This document shows, piece by piece, positions 18,761-29,499 of a stretch of DNA of 64,000 nt. The first letter of the stretch is position 1, and each line of letters opens with the position of its first letter. The notes under the pieces were generated by a model, which was not told where the DNA came from, searched no databases, and saw only the letters and a program-made list of their open reading frames with translations. This DNA is from Phytophthora quininea (taxonomy: Eukaryota > Oomycota > Peronosporomycetes > Peronosporales > Peronosporaceae), in NCBI GenBank assembly GCA_011947345.1, contig JAAVTG010000540.1, forward strand, positions 186,001 through 250,000, given 5' to 3'. The position numbers and the translations under genes were made by a program.

Positions 18761-21241
18761 GGTTACCTATTTCGCGGGTCGGTTGCGGACTTGATCAGGA
18801 TCAGGGAACAGAGTTTATTAGGTTGCAATTGTGATATAGTCCTCGTGATCAGGACCCTGACCCGAAAAATAACGAGTGCAGTGCCTGTTATTCCATTAAG
18901 CATGCTAATTTTTAGCATCTAACTATAGAGTTGCCTAATCCTTTCGTCTGACTATGCAGTACCAAAAGATGTGTATATTGGTCTAAAACGATGCAACATG
19001 CTGTCAAGCTCGAGTAGCTCAGCATTTCCAAGCAGATGGTTAAGGGTTCAAACCCATCCGCGTCCAATCTTCACGTAAGGTTCGTCGCTCGTCCGTCCGC
19101 CAAGGTCCGTTCCGTTCATCCATACGGTAATCCTGGTGTAACCAAGCCAGTTGTGAGTCGATGACAGGGCCAAGGTAAGGTACACGAGAACGATATGGGC
19201 TAGAATGACGCGAGCAACTTTTTTCATTGTTACTTTATTAAAAACTTTTGTGGTAGTAGCCCATGACGTGACTCAAACTTCAACTCGACAAGGTATTTCA
19301 AGAAAAACATCTAAGTTAAATAAGTACATTACGACCTGAACATTTAAATGCTTTTCAACTTGTTTTTTTATTGTTAGACCTCAGGACAAAACCCCGGTAA
19401 AAACCTGAGTCTTCTGCCTAACTATGAATTGAGCTGTACTTATACAAAATGAAAGATTTAAGCAATCAAGTCTGCTGATTTCCAATGTACTGGAATCAGT
19501 CACAGGGAAAAGTCGGACGGCAAGCAGTATGTACCGTGAGGTGGAGGTCGTGCTCGTCCACGGGTGATGTCGTGTAGCAGTGAGACGAAGTGCTGCGCAT
19601 GCCGCTCAAGAACTCCGACAAATGTCGCGAGGTTGGGCCGGCGGTTGGGAAACTCAGCGTTGAGCTCTCTGTTGTATCTTTCCAAAGGGTTGTTCGTGCG
19701 GTTGATGATCTGTCGATTAATTCCGCGGACATTCCAAAATGTGGGTGGAAAAAGTTCAATCCACGTGCGCCGAAAGTACACCCAGAAATCTGCCCACTTG
19801 TCCTCGCTGTACGTGTGTCCTCTTCCTGTTAATGACGTCTTGATACGTTTCACAACGTAGCCAATCCCTCGTGGATCGATTTGACTATGAGGGAGAACCG
19901 TAAGCACATCCAGCATACCACGACTCATTGCCGTTGCAATTTCCTCTGTGGGCATGCGAAGATTTTGCATCCTTCGACGAATTGCCTGTTTAAAATGAAA
20001 CAGGCAACCGACAATTGTGGTGTCTGGAAATTGGTCCTTGACAGCGTTGATAAGCGCCCGCTCAAAATCTCAGGTGATTGTCCCTGGTTGCATGTTCATT
20101 CCGGTGGTGACCTGGACACAATGCAGGCAGTGCCAATAGCTCCACTCCGTCTTGCCAGTCGACAGGACGTAGAGACAGGGAACGTAGCATCTCGACGCGC
20201 GATCGTACACCATCACGGTCAGACACTGGTAAAATGGTGCTGGAACACAGTAAAATGTTCCATCTATAAACAGTGACACATTGTCGTTCAGAAGTCGGAT
20301 GAGAGCGGTATGACCCCAGCCGATGACGCGTTCAGGACCATCTTCTCCGGCGTACGTGAAGTTGAACTGAAAAAATTAGAGCCGTCTCGCGCACGTGAGA
20401 GCGGCGGCACTTCAACTTGTCCAATGATTGAGCCACCAAAATGACGATTTCGGGCACGGTAGACCCGACTGATGACTTGATCCCTGGTCAGTCCTCTTGT
20501 AACAGCGTTAACTGTAAACTCGTCACGCACGAGATCCCAGACCTGTGACGGCGTGAGTGCCATCCGTAGAATCGCTATCTTGTCTGTCTCTTCAGCCATT
20601 TGCTGACTCACATCTCGAAAGGTCACAGTTGAAGTCGATGATTCGCCATTTTCTGAGTCATCAGAAATCTCAATCACTTCTGGCGCACTTTGTGCGGTAG
20701 GCCGCGCAGCAGCCTGAGAAACGCAGGTGTGTGGGAGCAGTTTTTCCACGACAGCGCCGTCGGTGCGAACATCGAGTTTTGCCTTGCATCCGCGACGATA
20801 AAAACTGCAGCGATAAGTTGTCTTGACGTCGGATGCGTAGCACTTGATCAGTTGAAACCCTTTCCAATGAATTGTTGTTCGGAATGATGTGACTTCCTCC
20901 GGGTCGCTCATGGATGACGCACGAGGAAAGTTGTAGAGTGAAATGGTGCCAGACCCGAAAGTGGCCCCAAACGCTCAACAAGAGCACTATCTGAGAAATT
21001 ATCATATGCTAGTAATTAGGGATAAATAGTGGCGTTTTAATGAATCAGCCACAAGGTTTAACAGCTGCCCCACTCGCATATTGTACGTAATTTAAGTCTA
21101 ACGAGTAGTGTCCCACTAAGCTCGCGTTTACATATTTTGTGGGTCAGATTCATTTGGTCAGACAATATGACAATTGCAACCTGGTAAACTCTGTTCCCTG
21201 ACCCTGATCAAGTCCGCAACCGACCCGCGAAATATTCTACC
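18761..21241 (-). mobile_element. MULE (Mutator-like) DNA transposon, 2.48 kb
   Basis: Terminal inverted repeats of about 77 bp (18761-18838 and 21164-21241) with few mismatches; the shared core reads TATTTCGCGGGTCGGTTGC. The TSD is 8 bp (GGCAGACG). It carries a FLYWCH + MULE transposase gene on the minus strand, with frame damage. The ~660 bp between the transposase end and the left TIR have no ORF of note, but contain a tRNA-promoter-like pair of boxes near 19015-19055. Confidence 0.9.
19500..20911 (-). pseudogene. MULE transposase with FLYWCH zinc finger (broken)
   Basis: From ATG at 20911: a FLYWCH-type module (IHWKGFQLIKCYASDVKT, YRCSFYRRGCKAKL, LPHTC), a linker, then the MULE DDE domain: SLFIDGTFYCVPAPF, YVPCLYVLSTGKTEWSYW, a conserved DFERALINAV stretch, IVGCLFHFKQAIRR, and a C-terminal helical part with NRTNNPLERYNRELN. 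Two defects: a T6 run near 20366 needs one more base to join the FLYWCH and DDE parts, and an in-frame TGA (~20070) replaces the residue before DFE. Length (~470 codons) suits a compact MULE. Confidence 0.85.
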
Positions 21242-21505
21242 GGCAGACGTTGAGGCTGCAGAACACGCAGCTGAGTGTGCAGCTTGTGGCTTTGAAGAAC
21301 TCTCGAGTCCATGGAGTCGGCAACGTGCACTGGCAAGCGATGGCCTCCAAGGAGCTGAACGCGCGACGCCAAGTGAAAAAGAGCAACGCAGTCTCCAACT
21401 CGCAATCAAACTCCGCAAGATAGTGATAACGAATTTGCTCGGATCGTGGGGCCAAGTCGCGGGTTCAAGGGCGAAGGACGAGCAGGAGCAAGAATGGTTA
21501 TGTTG
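21242..21505 (+). pseudogene. M96-like gene copy, part after the MULE insertion
   Basis: It starts with the second TSD copy and continues the coiled-coil segment exactly where 18760 left off (LRLQNTQLSVQLVALKNSR, then HWQAMASKEL). It then diverges from the 7569-8887 gene and ends in a stop shortly after the helix. The START-like half is missing. Confidence 0.8.
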
Positions 21506-21998
21506 AGAGGACGACTTAGTATGCATGGTCAAAATTCACTGCTTCCTTCACTTTGTTCGGTTGTGTTTATCCCCGTGAATTCGGAGGAATTGGTGTGAAC
21601 CTTCAGCTTTGTGTGGAAAGCAGTCGGACGTGCATAGTGGAGATTGAACAGATTGTGATTCCCCGTGGACATGAGATTCTGTAGTGGCCGGTTCTACCAA
21701 GCCTTGACCACTGCATCGGGCCGCACAGAACGTGAGGCCGAGCTGGCATAGACGTTAGAGGACGAGTGACCTTCAGTGGTGAGCTTGGCATACCTACAAC
21801 GTAATCAACACTTTAGAAGTTACCTCAAGACAAGCAAGCAAACAACTCAGGTTACAGGAAGCACCAGCTTCCCTATCGTGTGTTCCGAGTTATCGAGACC
21901 CACTACAGATTCCTGGTTGTAGACAAGGATGCGACTTTCCTGCTAAATGTTCGCAGACAGCAGTATGAACGGCATTGCATTTCAAATGAAACAGAACT
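21506..21998. other. No recognisable gene
   Basis: Between the truncated M96-like copy and the left copy of the inverted duplication. A short stretch (21460-21560) resembles 44856-45020, next to the other duplication copy. Confidence 0.4.
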
Positions 21999-22051
21999 GT
22001 GGTCCTGCCGGCCTCTTTGGGACCGACGACGAGGATCTTGAGCGGTGGCAT
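21999..22051 (-). pseudogene. Truncated first exon of IFT22/RABL5
   Basis: From ATG at 22051 on the minus strand the first 53 bases match the complete IFT22 gene at 48195 (MPPLKILVVGPKEAG) and then stop at the duplication border. It lacks everything after the P-loop. Confidence 0.85.
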
Positions 22052-22099
22052 GGCAAGAAATGGCAAGTCGATTCAATCCAAGCGACGCAAAGAAGGATA

Positions 22100-23499
22100 C
22101 TATTTTTTTGTTTCCAACGCTGCGCCACTTCGCAGTGCGTTTGACACGGAGCTGTTATTGTTGATTTCTTGATTATGACGTCCTGCTGTTGTTGCATGTA
22201 GTGGCGATACATCTTGCACAGTTCCTCGAATGCAGGTTCTTGGGCTGATTTCGCGACTTGATCGACATCGTCCCGACAATCCACGTACACTTGCTGGAGA
22301 GCATCAAGCACCGAAGCTCGCTTGGGGTCGCCTGCTGCGCGAGTGATGACCATCCAAGTCTGACTCCGAAAGCGCACGCCGTACTTCGGGAGACGAACGT
22401 TGTCGACCCACATGATGACGACTCGATCCGTCTCTTGGTATCGGCGCACGAAGTTCTGCTTGGTAAAGTGCAGCTCGCCGACCGCACTCTGCAGTTGGAT
22501 TAAGAAGTTCCTCTCGAACGTGTTCGGCTGACCTCGCAACGACTGGGAGAAAAAGTGTCAGCACTTTGTTCGCAGCAACACACGCAGCAAGATGAGTATT
22601 TCTGCGCAGCCTACCTCTGTCAGACTGAACCATTTCCAAAGCGCGTCGCTGGCCTCTTGCAGCGAGCACATCATCGGCGTCGCCGCTGCAGTCTCCATGG
22701 TTGCCCCCAGCAAAGTATTGTACTTGACAGTTGCAGTCATCCTGGTGGACACTTGGTTGGATTGCTGGACGATGCTGGCGCCACGATACAAGCTCTCGAC
22801 GTTCAGCTCCAGCTCTTCAACACTGAACGGTGCAGCCAGCAAAGGCCGACAAGGTTGTGCCCAGACAAAGTCCATTCCCGTCAGGAAAAAAGAAAAGAAA
22901 TTAGTGAACATCTTGGCGGACTCAGCGACAAAAACAACCAAAACAGACCTCCAGAACCGACGGCTTTTGCAGTAGCACCCGCAGAGACTGATCCAGCTTG
23001 GTGTGTTGACTGAGGATGGTCTTCAGCTCACGGTTGATTTCCTCCGATCGTTTACGCCGTTGGTACTGGAACTCGGCTCGGTCAGCCCAACTCAGTCCAC
23101 CAAGGTCGGTGCGTTGGACCAGAGCGCCTTCTTTCGTCACCATCGCTGGCGTCTGCAGCCCACTTTCGAGTTCCTAGTTCCCAGCTGCAGCATTCTTGAG
23201 CTGGACAAGTTTGGCTCGAGCTGCTCCACTTGCCCACGGAGCTCGTGGATTTCAGACCTCCTACGGCGTTGGTACATGGTGGACGAACTGTTGGCGTATC
23301 GGTGTCGAAATTTCCTTCGTCGTAGGTTGTACTCGCGTCTTCTGTCTTGAGCACTTTTTGGCTGGTCGCGTTCCGTTAACGAGGTGCGACTTGAATCTGC
23401 GTTCGTGTTCGTGTCCGACGAAATGTTGCCGTAGCTGTCGACGAATGCCAGCGTCGCCTCCAAAGTCGCTGTTTCGTCGATGTCGTTAAGGAAGCTCAT
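22100..23499 (-). CDS. M96-like coiled-coil/START-like protein (left duplicate)
   Basis: Same gene as 46747-48146. It reads from MSFLNDIDETATLEATLAF, through a basic region (QDRRREYNLRRRKFRHRY), a coiled coil, a tryptophan helix (WADRAEFQYQRRKRSEEIN), an intron removed near 22543-22614, and the START-like C-terminus RRYQETDRVVIMWVDNVRL. Defects shared with the other copy: a missing base near 23218, in-frame TAG near 23165, and a missing base near 22167 without which the frame runs past the natural TAG at 22100-22102. One difference: Arg (AGG) instead of Met (ATG) near 23315. Confidence 0.7.
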
Positions 23500-23813
23500 G
23501 GCGAGTCGATTGCAGGTTTGAAACTGAAGCTAAGGTTGCGGTGCGGCGCCAGTGTCATCTGATGCGTTGGGCGTCGTCTGTAAACATTTGATCTGCTGTT
23601 TGCCTGTCCCCAACAGGACGGTCATTACAAGCCCCGTTCGTGCCCTACACGGAGCGACTCACGTGACTTACTTATCTCCAGGCCGTGACGCAGTACAGTA
23701 TCGGGGTTTTCTCGTCATCCGAACAACCCCGTCGACATTGTCATTGTCATGGCGACGACAACTCCAAGCAAAGAATATCAAAAGGATTGTTCCTGTCAAT
23801 TGATGTGGATATT

Positions 23814-24862
23814 CTAGAGCCTGCCAAGAGGTGCTGCTCCCACATTTTGATCGACGGTCTGGTTGGGAAGCTGGAACTCGGCCGGCACGAGCGCGTCGAC
23901 TCGCGCCTTCACTTGGGGCGTGATCTTGGCCGCCGCCTTCAAAGCGCCGAGGTTCTGCTGGAGCTGCGCCATGTTCTTGGCTCCGATCATGACGGTGGAC
24001 ACGTCCTCGTTCGTCATGCACCAGGCGATCGCGAATTCCGCCAGCGTGGCTTGAGCGTGTCAGCCTTGCGCACGCGCTGAGCAAAGTCGGGGGCCAAAGC
24101 CTGGAAGAGTGGGTCGGCACCGCGCGTGCCCTCGGGGGCCTCGGAGCTGTACTTGCCCGTCAGAGCGCCGAACGCCAACGGCGACCACGTCGTCAAGCCC
24201 AACTTGTACTTCTTGACCAGGCCCCGGTACTCGAACTCCACCCTCGAACGGTCCACGAGATTGTACTCGGGCTGCTCCACCACGGGTCGGATCAAACCAA
24301 GTCGGTCGGCGATTAGCAGGCCTCCTGAATTTCAGCCACCGACCACTCGCTTGTGCCCCAGTAGAAGGCCCAGCCCTGGTCGATGACGAAGTTCATGGCC
24401 CGCCCAGTTCCTCGATCGGCGTGAACGGGTCCGAGCGATGGCAGAAGACAACGTCGACGTAGTCGAGCTCCATCCGAGCCAGCGACCCCTTCATACCCTC
24501 CACGATGTGCTTACGGGTGAGACCCTGCTCGTTCGGACCCGCCACGCTCCCGAACAGTGTGGAGCCGAAGAGCATCTTGGTCGTGAGCACTAGGTCTTCA
24601 CGCGTCCACGTGCCGTTGGCAATCCCCTTCTTCACTGCGGCGCCCATGTTCTTTCGGCGAGACCTCCGCCGTAGCACTCAGCGTTGTCGAAGAAGTTGAT
24701 GCCGTGCTTGTAAGCGAGCGCCATCATGTCGTACCAGGCGTCGGGCGTGTTCTTCTCGCTGGCGTCCATCCAGCTACCGAGCGAAAGCTTCGAGACGAGC
24801 AGACCAGTGTTGCCGAGGAAACGGTAGATCATCTTGGACTCGGTCTCTGACGGCGAAGCCAT
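23814..24862 (-). CDS. Aldo-keto reductase (left duplicate), four single-base breaks
   Basis: NADPH-dependent oxidoreductase of the aldo-keto reductase fold, nearest in pattern to the Kv-channel beta-subunit/AKR6-like group. It shows YRFLGNTGLLVSKLSLGSW, the catalytic Asp/Tyr region FFDNAECYGGGLAE, LVLTTKMLFG (Lys), and DVVFCHRSDPFTPIEEL (His). The C-terminal cofactor region is EDVSTVMIGAKNMAQLQQNL. Frame breaks near 24652, 24405, 24316 and 24047 each need one extra base. All four are also present in the right copy (45384-46432). No stops or motif losses otherwise. Substrate unknown. Confidence 0.8.
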
Positions 24863-25220
24863 GATCTTGACGAGGTTGCTTCAGATAGTTGGCTGTGAAT
24901 TCCGTAATGAGGAAAGTGAATTGCCATGTCGGGGCCGCATGGTCTTCTGCTGGAGGTTTCCTCGTAAACTGGCACCCGGGGGCACGTGGTATGTATTGCT
25001 GACATGACCGATCGCCTTCCACGTAAACCTGGAGGTTCACACCGTTCTGGACCAGTGAGTACCTGCTTTGCTGTGCCCCGTCATCGAATGCGAGATGGCT
25101 GGCAGGGTGTGGAGGAGGAAGGGCGAGTTTCGGAACATGAGCATACCTTGTGTAGAATAGGCAGCGATTCTAGACGACGCTCTCTTCTCACTCTCAAACC
25201 TGAAGGTCAGTTCCTCCATA

Positions 25221-25685
25221 TCCTCAGGGACACAACACGACCTAACGGGGTCACAATCGGTTTAACACTTTAATGAGTGTTTGGAGGAACCGTCAAATGG
25301 TGGTTTTCTGACACAAGAGCGGTTGCCAAGACCTGAATTAGAATCGCCAAGAACATCGGAACTCGGCTCCCACTGCAGAGTTGGCAGCATTTTCCAAGTT
25401 GCCACGGACCGCACACGACTTCCAACTTTCAAGCTCCTACCTACCACACGGCCATGCCATTGAACTACCTCCTCCTGTTTTCGGAAGACTTCCAGGCCAA
25501 CTCGCCGTGGAAATCGGATGGAGCAGTGTGTGCTCGACTGGTCGACACCACCAACCCACGCTGTCGTTGAATCTATGCGAAACCCGTCGCAGTGTGGCCA
25601 TGTCGGTCGTGCCTGCCTCAGATTTTGCCGGGTCACACGTTCGGAAGCCACCTCAGGCGTCGGCGACCGTGTGCGTACTGCTGTA
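25221..25685. other. No recognisable gene; possible left terminus of the DIRS-like element
   Basis: 465 bp between the inverted duplication and the first ORF of the DIRS-like element. I saw no clear inverted or split repeats here that match the other end. Confidence 0.35.
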
Positions 25686-26381
25686 ATGGGAACCTACCGA
25701 GGAAAATACACGTATGACCAAGTCGTCGGCTATCGCGGGAAATCGCTGACAATTCGCGGGTCCACCGGCGAAGTCAATCTGCCATCCAACAAGGCTGAAG
25801 AAATCGCTCCAATCATGTGCCTTCTGCTACAATCTTCGTTGTTTGAACCAAACTCCACGACGCCCAACCAACTCGACAACTATCACGCCAAAATACTGGA
25901 GTGGCTGCTTGATTCGTCGTCCCTCACCATCAACCCCAACGTTAACGACCTCCTTGACGGCATTCTCGTCCCAGCTCGCTGTCCTCGAGCCACAGACACG
26001 TTCGAATGGGTCGACCCAGCTGACGGATCGTCGCGGCGTTTTCGACTTCAGCATGCGATAAACTGCGTATATTTCATTGACGGAGACCGCCAGGTCCCCA
26101 CCATATCCGGCTCGGTACAGCGTTCTGCAAATGAACCGTCGTCAATCGAGACAACTTCACAAAGTCACTCGGACCTGGAGACTCCGGGTCCAACGACGGC
26201 TGGAGCTCCAGAGTCTTCTCAAACCATTCATGCTCATCGATCCACCCACATGCAGCATCAGTCCCGACCGAGCGATCCTAACACACCGCTCGACGAATTG
26301 CTTGCCGCCATGGCTCGGGAGGAACCAGCACTAATCGACTCCTCAATTGAGGAGACAGCACCTGAGCACCCACACGAGTAA
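25686..26381 (+). CDS. ORF1 of the DIRS-like element (unknown protein)
   Basis: 231 codons from ATG 25686 (MGTYRGKYTYDQVVGYRGKS). The first half is globular-looking (NLPSNKAEEIAPIMCLLL, FEWVDPADGSSRRFRL). The second half is Ser/Thr/Pro-rich and probably disordered, ending in an acidic tail (EEPALIDSSIEETAPE). No known domain recognised. It is placed first in the element, so probably Gag-like or accessory. Confidence 0.5.
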   Translation: MGTYRGKYTYDQVVGYRGKSLTIRGSTGEVNLPSNKAEEIAPIMCLLLQSSLFEPNSTTPNQLDNYHAKILEWLLDSSSLTINPNVNDLLDGILVPARCPRATDTFEWVDPADGSSRRFRLQHAINCVYFIDGDRQVPTISGSVQRSANEPSSIETTSQSHSDLETPGPTTAGAPESSQTIHAHRSTHMQHQSRPSDPNTPLDELLAAMAREEPALIDSSIEETAPEHPHE

Positions 26382-26553
26382 CTACAATCAGAACTGGTGG
26401 CGATACTTGCTCAAAAACCACACTTACTGATCTTTTATATATCTCAGTGTGAAGGCGCCAAGCAGAAGCGATCAGCTACAGCGGAACCATCCGATGAGCC
26501 TCGATACCATCGACCCGTTCCTCCCGCACCAACCGATGTATTGAGCAATAGCC

Positions 26554-27636
26554 ATGTCAAGGGAAAACAGCCAACCCAAGACAAACTTCCGACCAAGCCT
26601 GTCTCAACGCACTGTACACGATGCCATCGTGGCCGAAGAATTCCTAGGTAAAGTTCCGTCACAATTCATTGAGCTAATAATGTCTTCCCACGCCACATCC
26701 TTCCAGCCGCACCCAGCTGTCTTGATGGGCCTGTATGATTTCCGATTTAGTGTTCGAGGTCTTTCCGTGGGACACATGGAGCGCTTCGACTTCGCAGCTC
26801 GCCGGCGTTGGCGCTGTGAAACAACGGTCAATATGAACAATTTCTCAGCGAGCGTGAATCTCCCAAAACCGCGCCAGTTGGCATCGATGGTGGAGCTACA
26901 GGACAGTCCAGCGCTACTGACTGCGTTTGCGAACACGTTCTACAATCAAATCATGCGAAGTTTTCTCTTAGCAGCCTGGCAGTTCGCGATTGCTATTCAG
27001 GCTCAAGGATCGTGGTCGGCGATGGACGTGGACACACTCGTTTGCTGGTTCGACGACGTACTAGAAGACTATCGCCGACGCGTGGACGACTTCGTCGGCA
27101 CCGGGATAGATTTGCGTCACGTCGCCCAGTCAAGATTCTCGAAGTCGGACCCGGAATACCTTGGTATTCTCACCGTGATATCCAACGAACGATATGAAGC
27201 ACTGCAAGTGGCACAAGAAAGCACACGTTTGTCCAGCAAAAGACCTCGCGCCGACGAATTAAGTCAAAACCGTCATCACCAACAGCAGCGGGGTGATCAT
27301 GGGAACCAAAAGCGACGTCGTCTACTTCCTGACGACGTGTTTCGTGCGTTGCCCCGGCAAGGAACACGCTTGGCATGCCTTCGCTTCCTGTCACAACAGG
27401 GGTGGGTGTCCATCCAAATCTCAAGACCGTTGCGTTATCGACAGCTTGGCTCACATTTAGCCGACCGAACTCGCGGAGTGTGTGAAAAACCATATCATTC
27501 AAAATTACGGCGGCCTCAAAACCACGATTACATCAACTCAAAATTGACTAGGATGCTTCCCAAACTCGTTCACCGTGTCTATCGCGCTGACCAAGACTAT
27601 TCAAGCGTCTTTAGAGACACAGCTGCGACATCATGA
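26554..27636 (+). CDS. ORF2 of the DIRS-like element, Gag-like
   Basis: 360 codons from ATG 26554. It contains a helical region (LLTAFANTFYNQIMRSFLLAAWQF), a CWFDDVLEDYRRRVDDF stretch and a basic, Gln/His-rich part with KRRRLLPDDVFRALPRQGT and CLRFLSQQG. By position before RT it is the candidate nucleic-acid-binding Gag. The last ~70 residues after ~27400 may be out of frame. No zinc knuckle is clear. Confidence 0.5.
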   Translation: MSRENSQPKTNFRPSLSQRTVHDAIVAEEFLGKVPSQFIELIMSSHATSFQPHPAVLMGLYDFRFSVRGLSVGHMERFDFAARRRWRCETTVNMNNFSASVNLPKPRQLASMVELQDSPALLTAFANTFYNQIMRSFLLAAWQFAIAIQAQGSWSAMDVDTLVCWFDDVLEDYRRRVDDFVGTGIDLRHVAQSRFSKSDPEYLGILTVISNERYEALQVAQESTRLSSKRPRADELSQNRHHQQQRGDHGNQKRRRLLPDDVFRALPRQGTRLACLRFLSQQGWVSIQISRPLRYRQLGSHLADRTRGVCEKPYHSKLRRPQNHDYINSKLTRMLPKLVHRVYRADQDYSSVFRDTAATS

Positions 27637-27809
27637 GCGTCGGCGACACAATGTATTGTTGCAAGCATTCAAGAACCACAAGATTGAGCCACCCCGCTCC
27701 GTCGCAGTATGTGCGTCCGGGGTACCATCCCCGTCTACCAGCTTGACCACAAAATGAAGAAGGCATTGTCAGAACTGGCGCGGTATCTGGCATAAGCCTT
27801 CTCAGGTTA

Positions 27810-29460
27810 GTGCAGCTTTGGAGAAACCAGTCCGAATACGACGAGCGCCCCAACAAGGCCTTGAACGCAGAGTGGGCCTCGATCCTTCTGCGCAGCTACC
27901 AGTCCCGCGATCTCGTGGTCAACATAATTTCAAGTGGCGTTCAGCATGATTTCCCAGCACATATCGGCAGTTCAACGACATACCAAAACCACAAATCGGC
28001 CCGCCAATCTCTCAACGCATTAAGAAAAAGCGTTCGCCAAAGCCAAGAGGACGGAGCGTACCAGGTAGTGGATTTAGATGTCGCCCGTCAGTGGAATATC
28101 CTGCGTTTCAGTCCATTCGGATGCGTGCCGAAGAATGACGTCGATCCACGACTTATCATTCTCGTCAATGTCAACAAACGAGATGTCAAACAAAGAAGAA
28201 ATCCCGCATGTTAAATTTTGCTCCGATGACTTGATCGCGAAGAGAATCGAAGATCAGCATCGCAAGTATCCGAACATGGTCGTCAAATTGCTCAAAGGTG
28301 AGGTTCGCAGTGCCTTTCGTCACTTGATGTTGGCTGCAGGAATCTCTCGCTGGTTTGCAGGCGCGATAGCCGAAGACAATGCCGCAGTCGTCGACCGCGC
28401 CCTCCCGTTCGGGTGGACGGGCTCGCCAGGATATTACGGCATCTTTGGCCGGGCAATTTCTCTTCTAGTGTGGCAGGAAAGTCCAAGCTCGATGGACCCT
28501 TCTTCACTTGATGATGAACCATTCTTTGGCTTCGAATATGTGGATGATCATGTTCAAGTTGAAATTGACTGTGGCAATCGACTGGAGCTAGCGGAAACTA
28601 CACTACGGCTTGCAGTGCTAGCACTGCTGGGTCCAAGATCAATTAGCGAAGCGAAATTCTCACCGTGGACAACGAAGCCGGTCGTCCTTGAACTCGATTG
28701 GGACACTGTATCACGCACGGTAGGGATGCCTACAGAGAAATTTTTGAAAACCATACTTCATATCGAAGAACTGGTGGGAGTTGGTCACGCCACAAAACAA
28801 CAACAGTGCAAGCTACTGGGAAGCCTACGGCATGTCTGTTCCTGCATTCGTAGCGCAAAAACCTTTACCAACGGATAGTGACGCAGTGGCGAGTGTCGCC
28901 ACAGCACGCGCCAAAGAAGCTATCTCACGGGTCTATGCTGGACCTCCTATGGTTTCGATTCCTCCTCCTACAAGGGCGACTACGTTCTGTTCCACTACGA
29001 TTCTTCGTCGGTCTTCCGGAGCCATTGGTTCATCTCTACATGGACGCCAGTGACACCGGGCTTTGCGTTCTACACCCCGCCCGCCGATCCTATCTACGGG
29101 TCCGGTTCGATGACAAAGAACGCGAGATGATTCAAGCCTGCAAGCAAAACCCGCAGCTAAGCACGAATAACTTCACGATCAACGTACGTGAACAGCTCAG
29201 TGCGGTTCTAGCACTCCTCAGCTGGGGCTCGCAATGAGCTCAAGCTGAAAGTACAGACCTGACGCACATACGCTGTTGGCTTGACAACAAATCGGCAGTA
29301 TCCTGGTGCAATACATTATCGAGTAGAAACCCATACTTCCAAGAACTGAACCGCATCATTGGAGTTGTGGAAGCCCAATTCGGTATCCACGTATCTGCAA
29401 CACACCTTTCGAGATCGCAAAGTACGCTGGCGGACCTTGTCTCAAAGGCGTAGGAAGGAG
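27810..29460 (+). pseudogene. Reverse transcriptase and RNase H of the DIRS-like element
   Basis: Three frames must be joined (27810-28160, 28170-28878, 28990-29450). RT motifs: WNILRFSPFGCVPKNDVD, the VNKRD/NKEEIPHVKF strand, KLLKGEVRSAFRHL, DRALPFGWTGSPGYYGIF and the catalytic FEYVDDHVQVE (YVDD codons 28537-28548). RNase H: HLYMDASDTGLCVL (first Asp), WLDNKSAVSW, and THLSRSQSTLADLVSKA near 29400-29450. The breaks make it inactive as read, but all core motifs are visible. Confidence 0.75.
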
Positions 29461-29499
29461 CGAGCTTCCGGCGTTGGACTAACACAGTTTGTGACTGGC

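Larger units (their letters stand above)
21999..25220 (-). repeat. Left copy of a 3.2-kb inverted duplication
   Basis: Position x here corresponds to 70246 minus x in the right copy, with no net insertion or deletion across 3.2 kb and only a handful of substitutions. It holds a stub of IFT22, an M96-like gene and an aldo-keto reductase gene. It is probably the derived copy, because it ends inside IFT22 exon 1. Confidence 0.93.

Noticed and set aside
19008..19065. A tRNA gene in the MULE
   Set aside because: The box A to box B distance is about 30 bp and no acceptor stem pairs, so it cannot fold as a tRNA. Kept only as a low-interest finding.
23685..24080. Plus-strand ORFs inside the aldo-keto reductase region, and their mirror images at 46166-46561
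   Set aside because: They are opposite-strand shadows of a conserved coding sequence and are repeated only because the block is duplicated.
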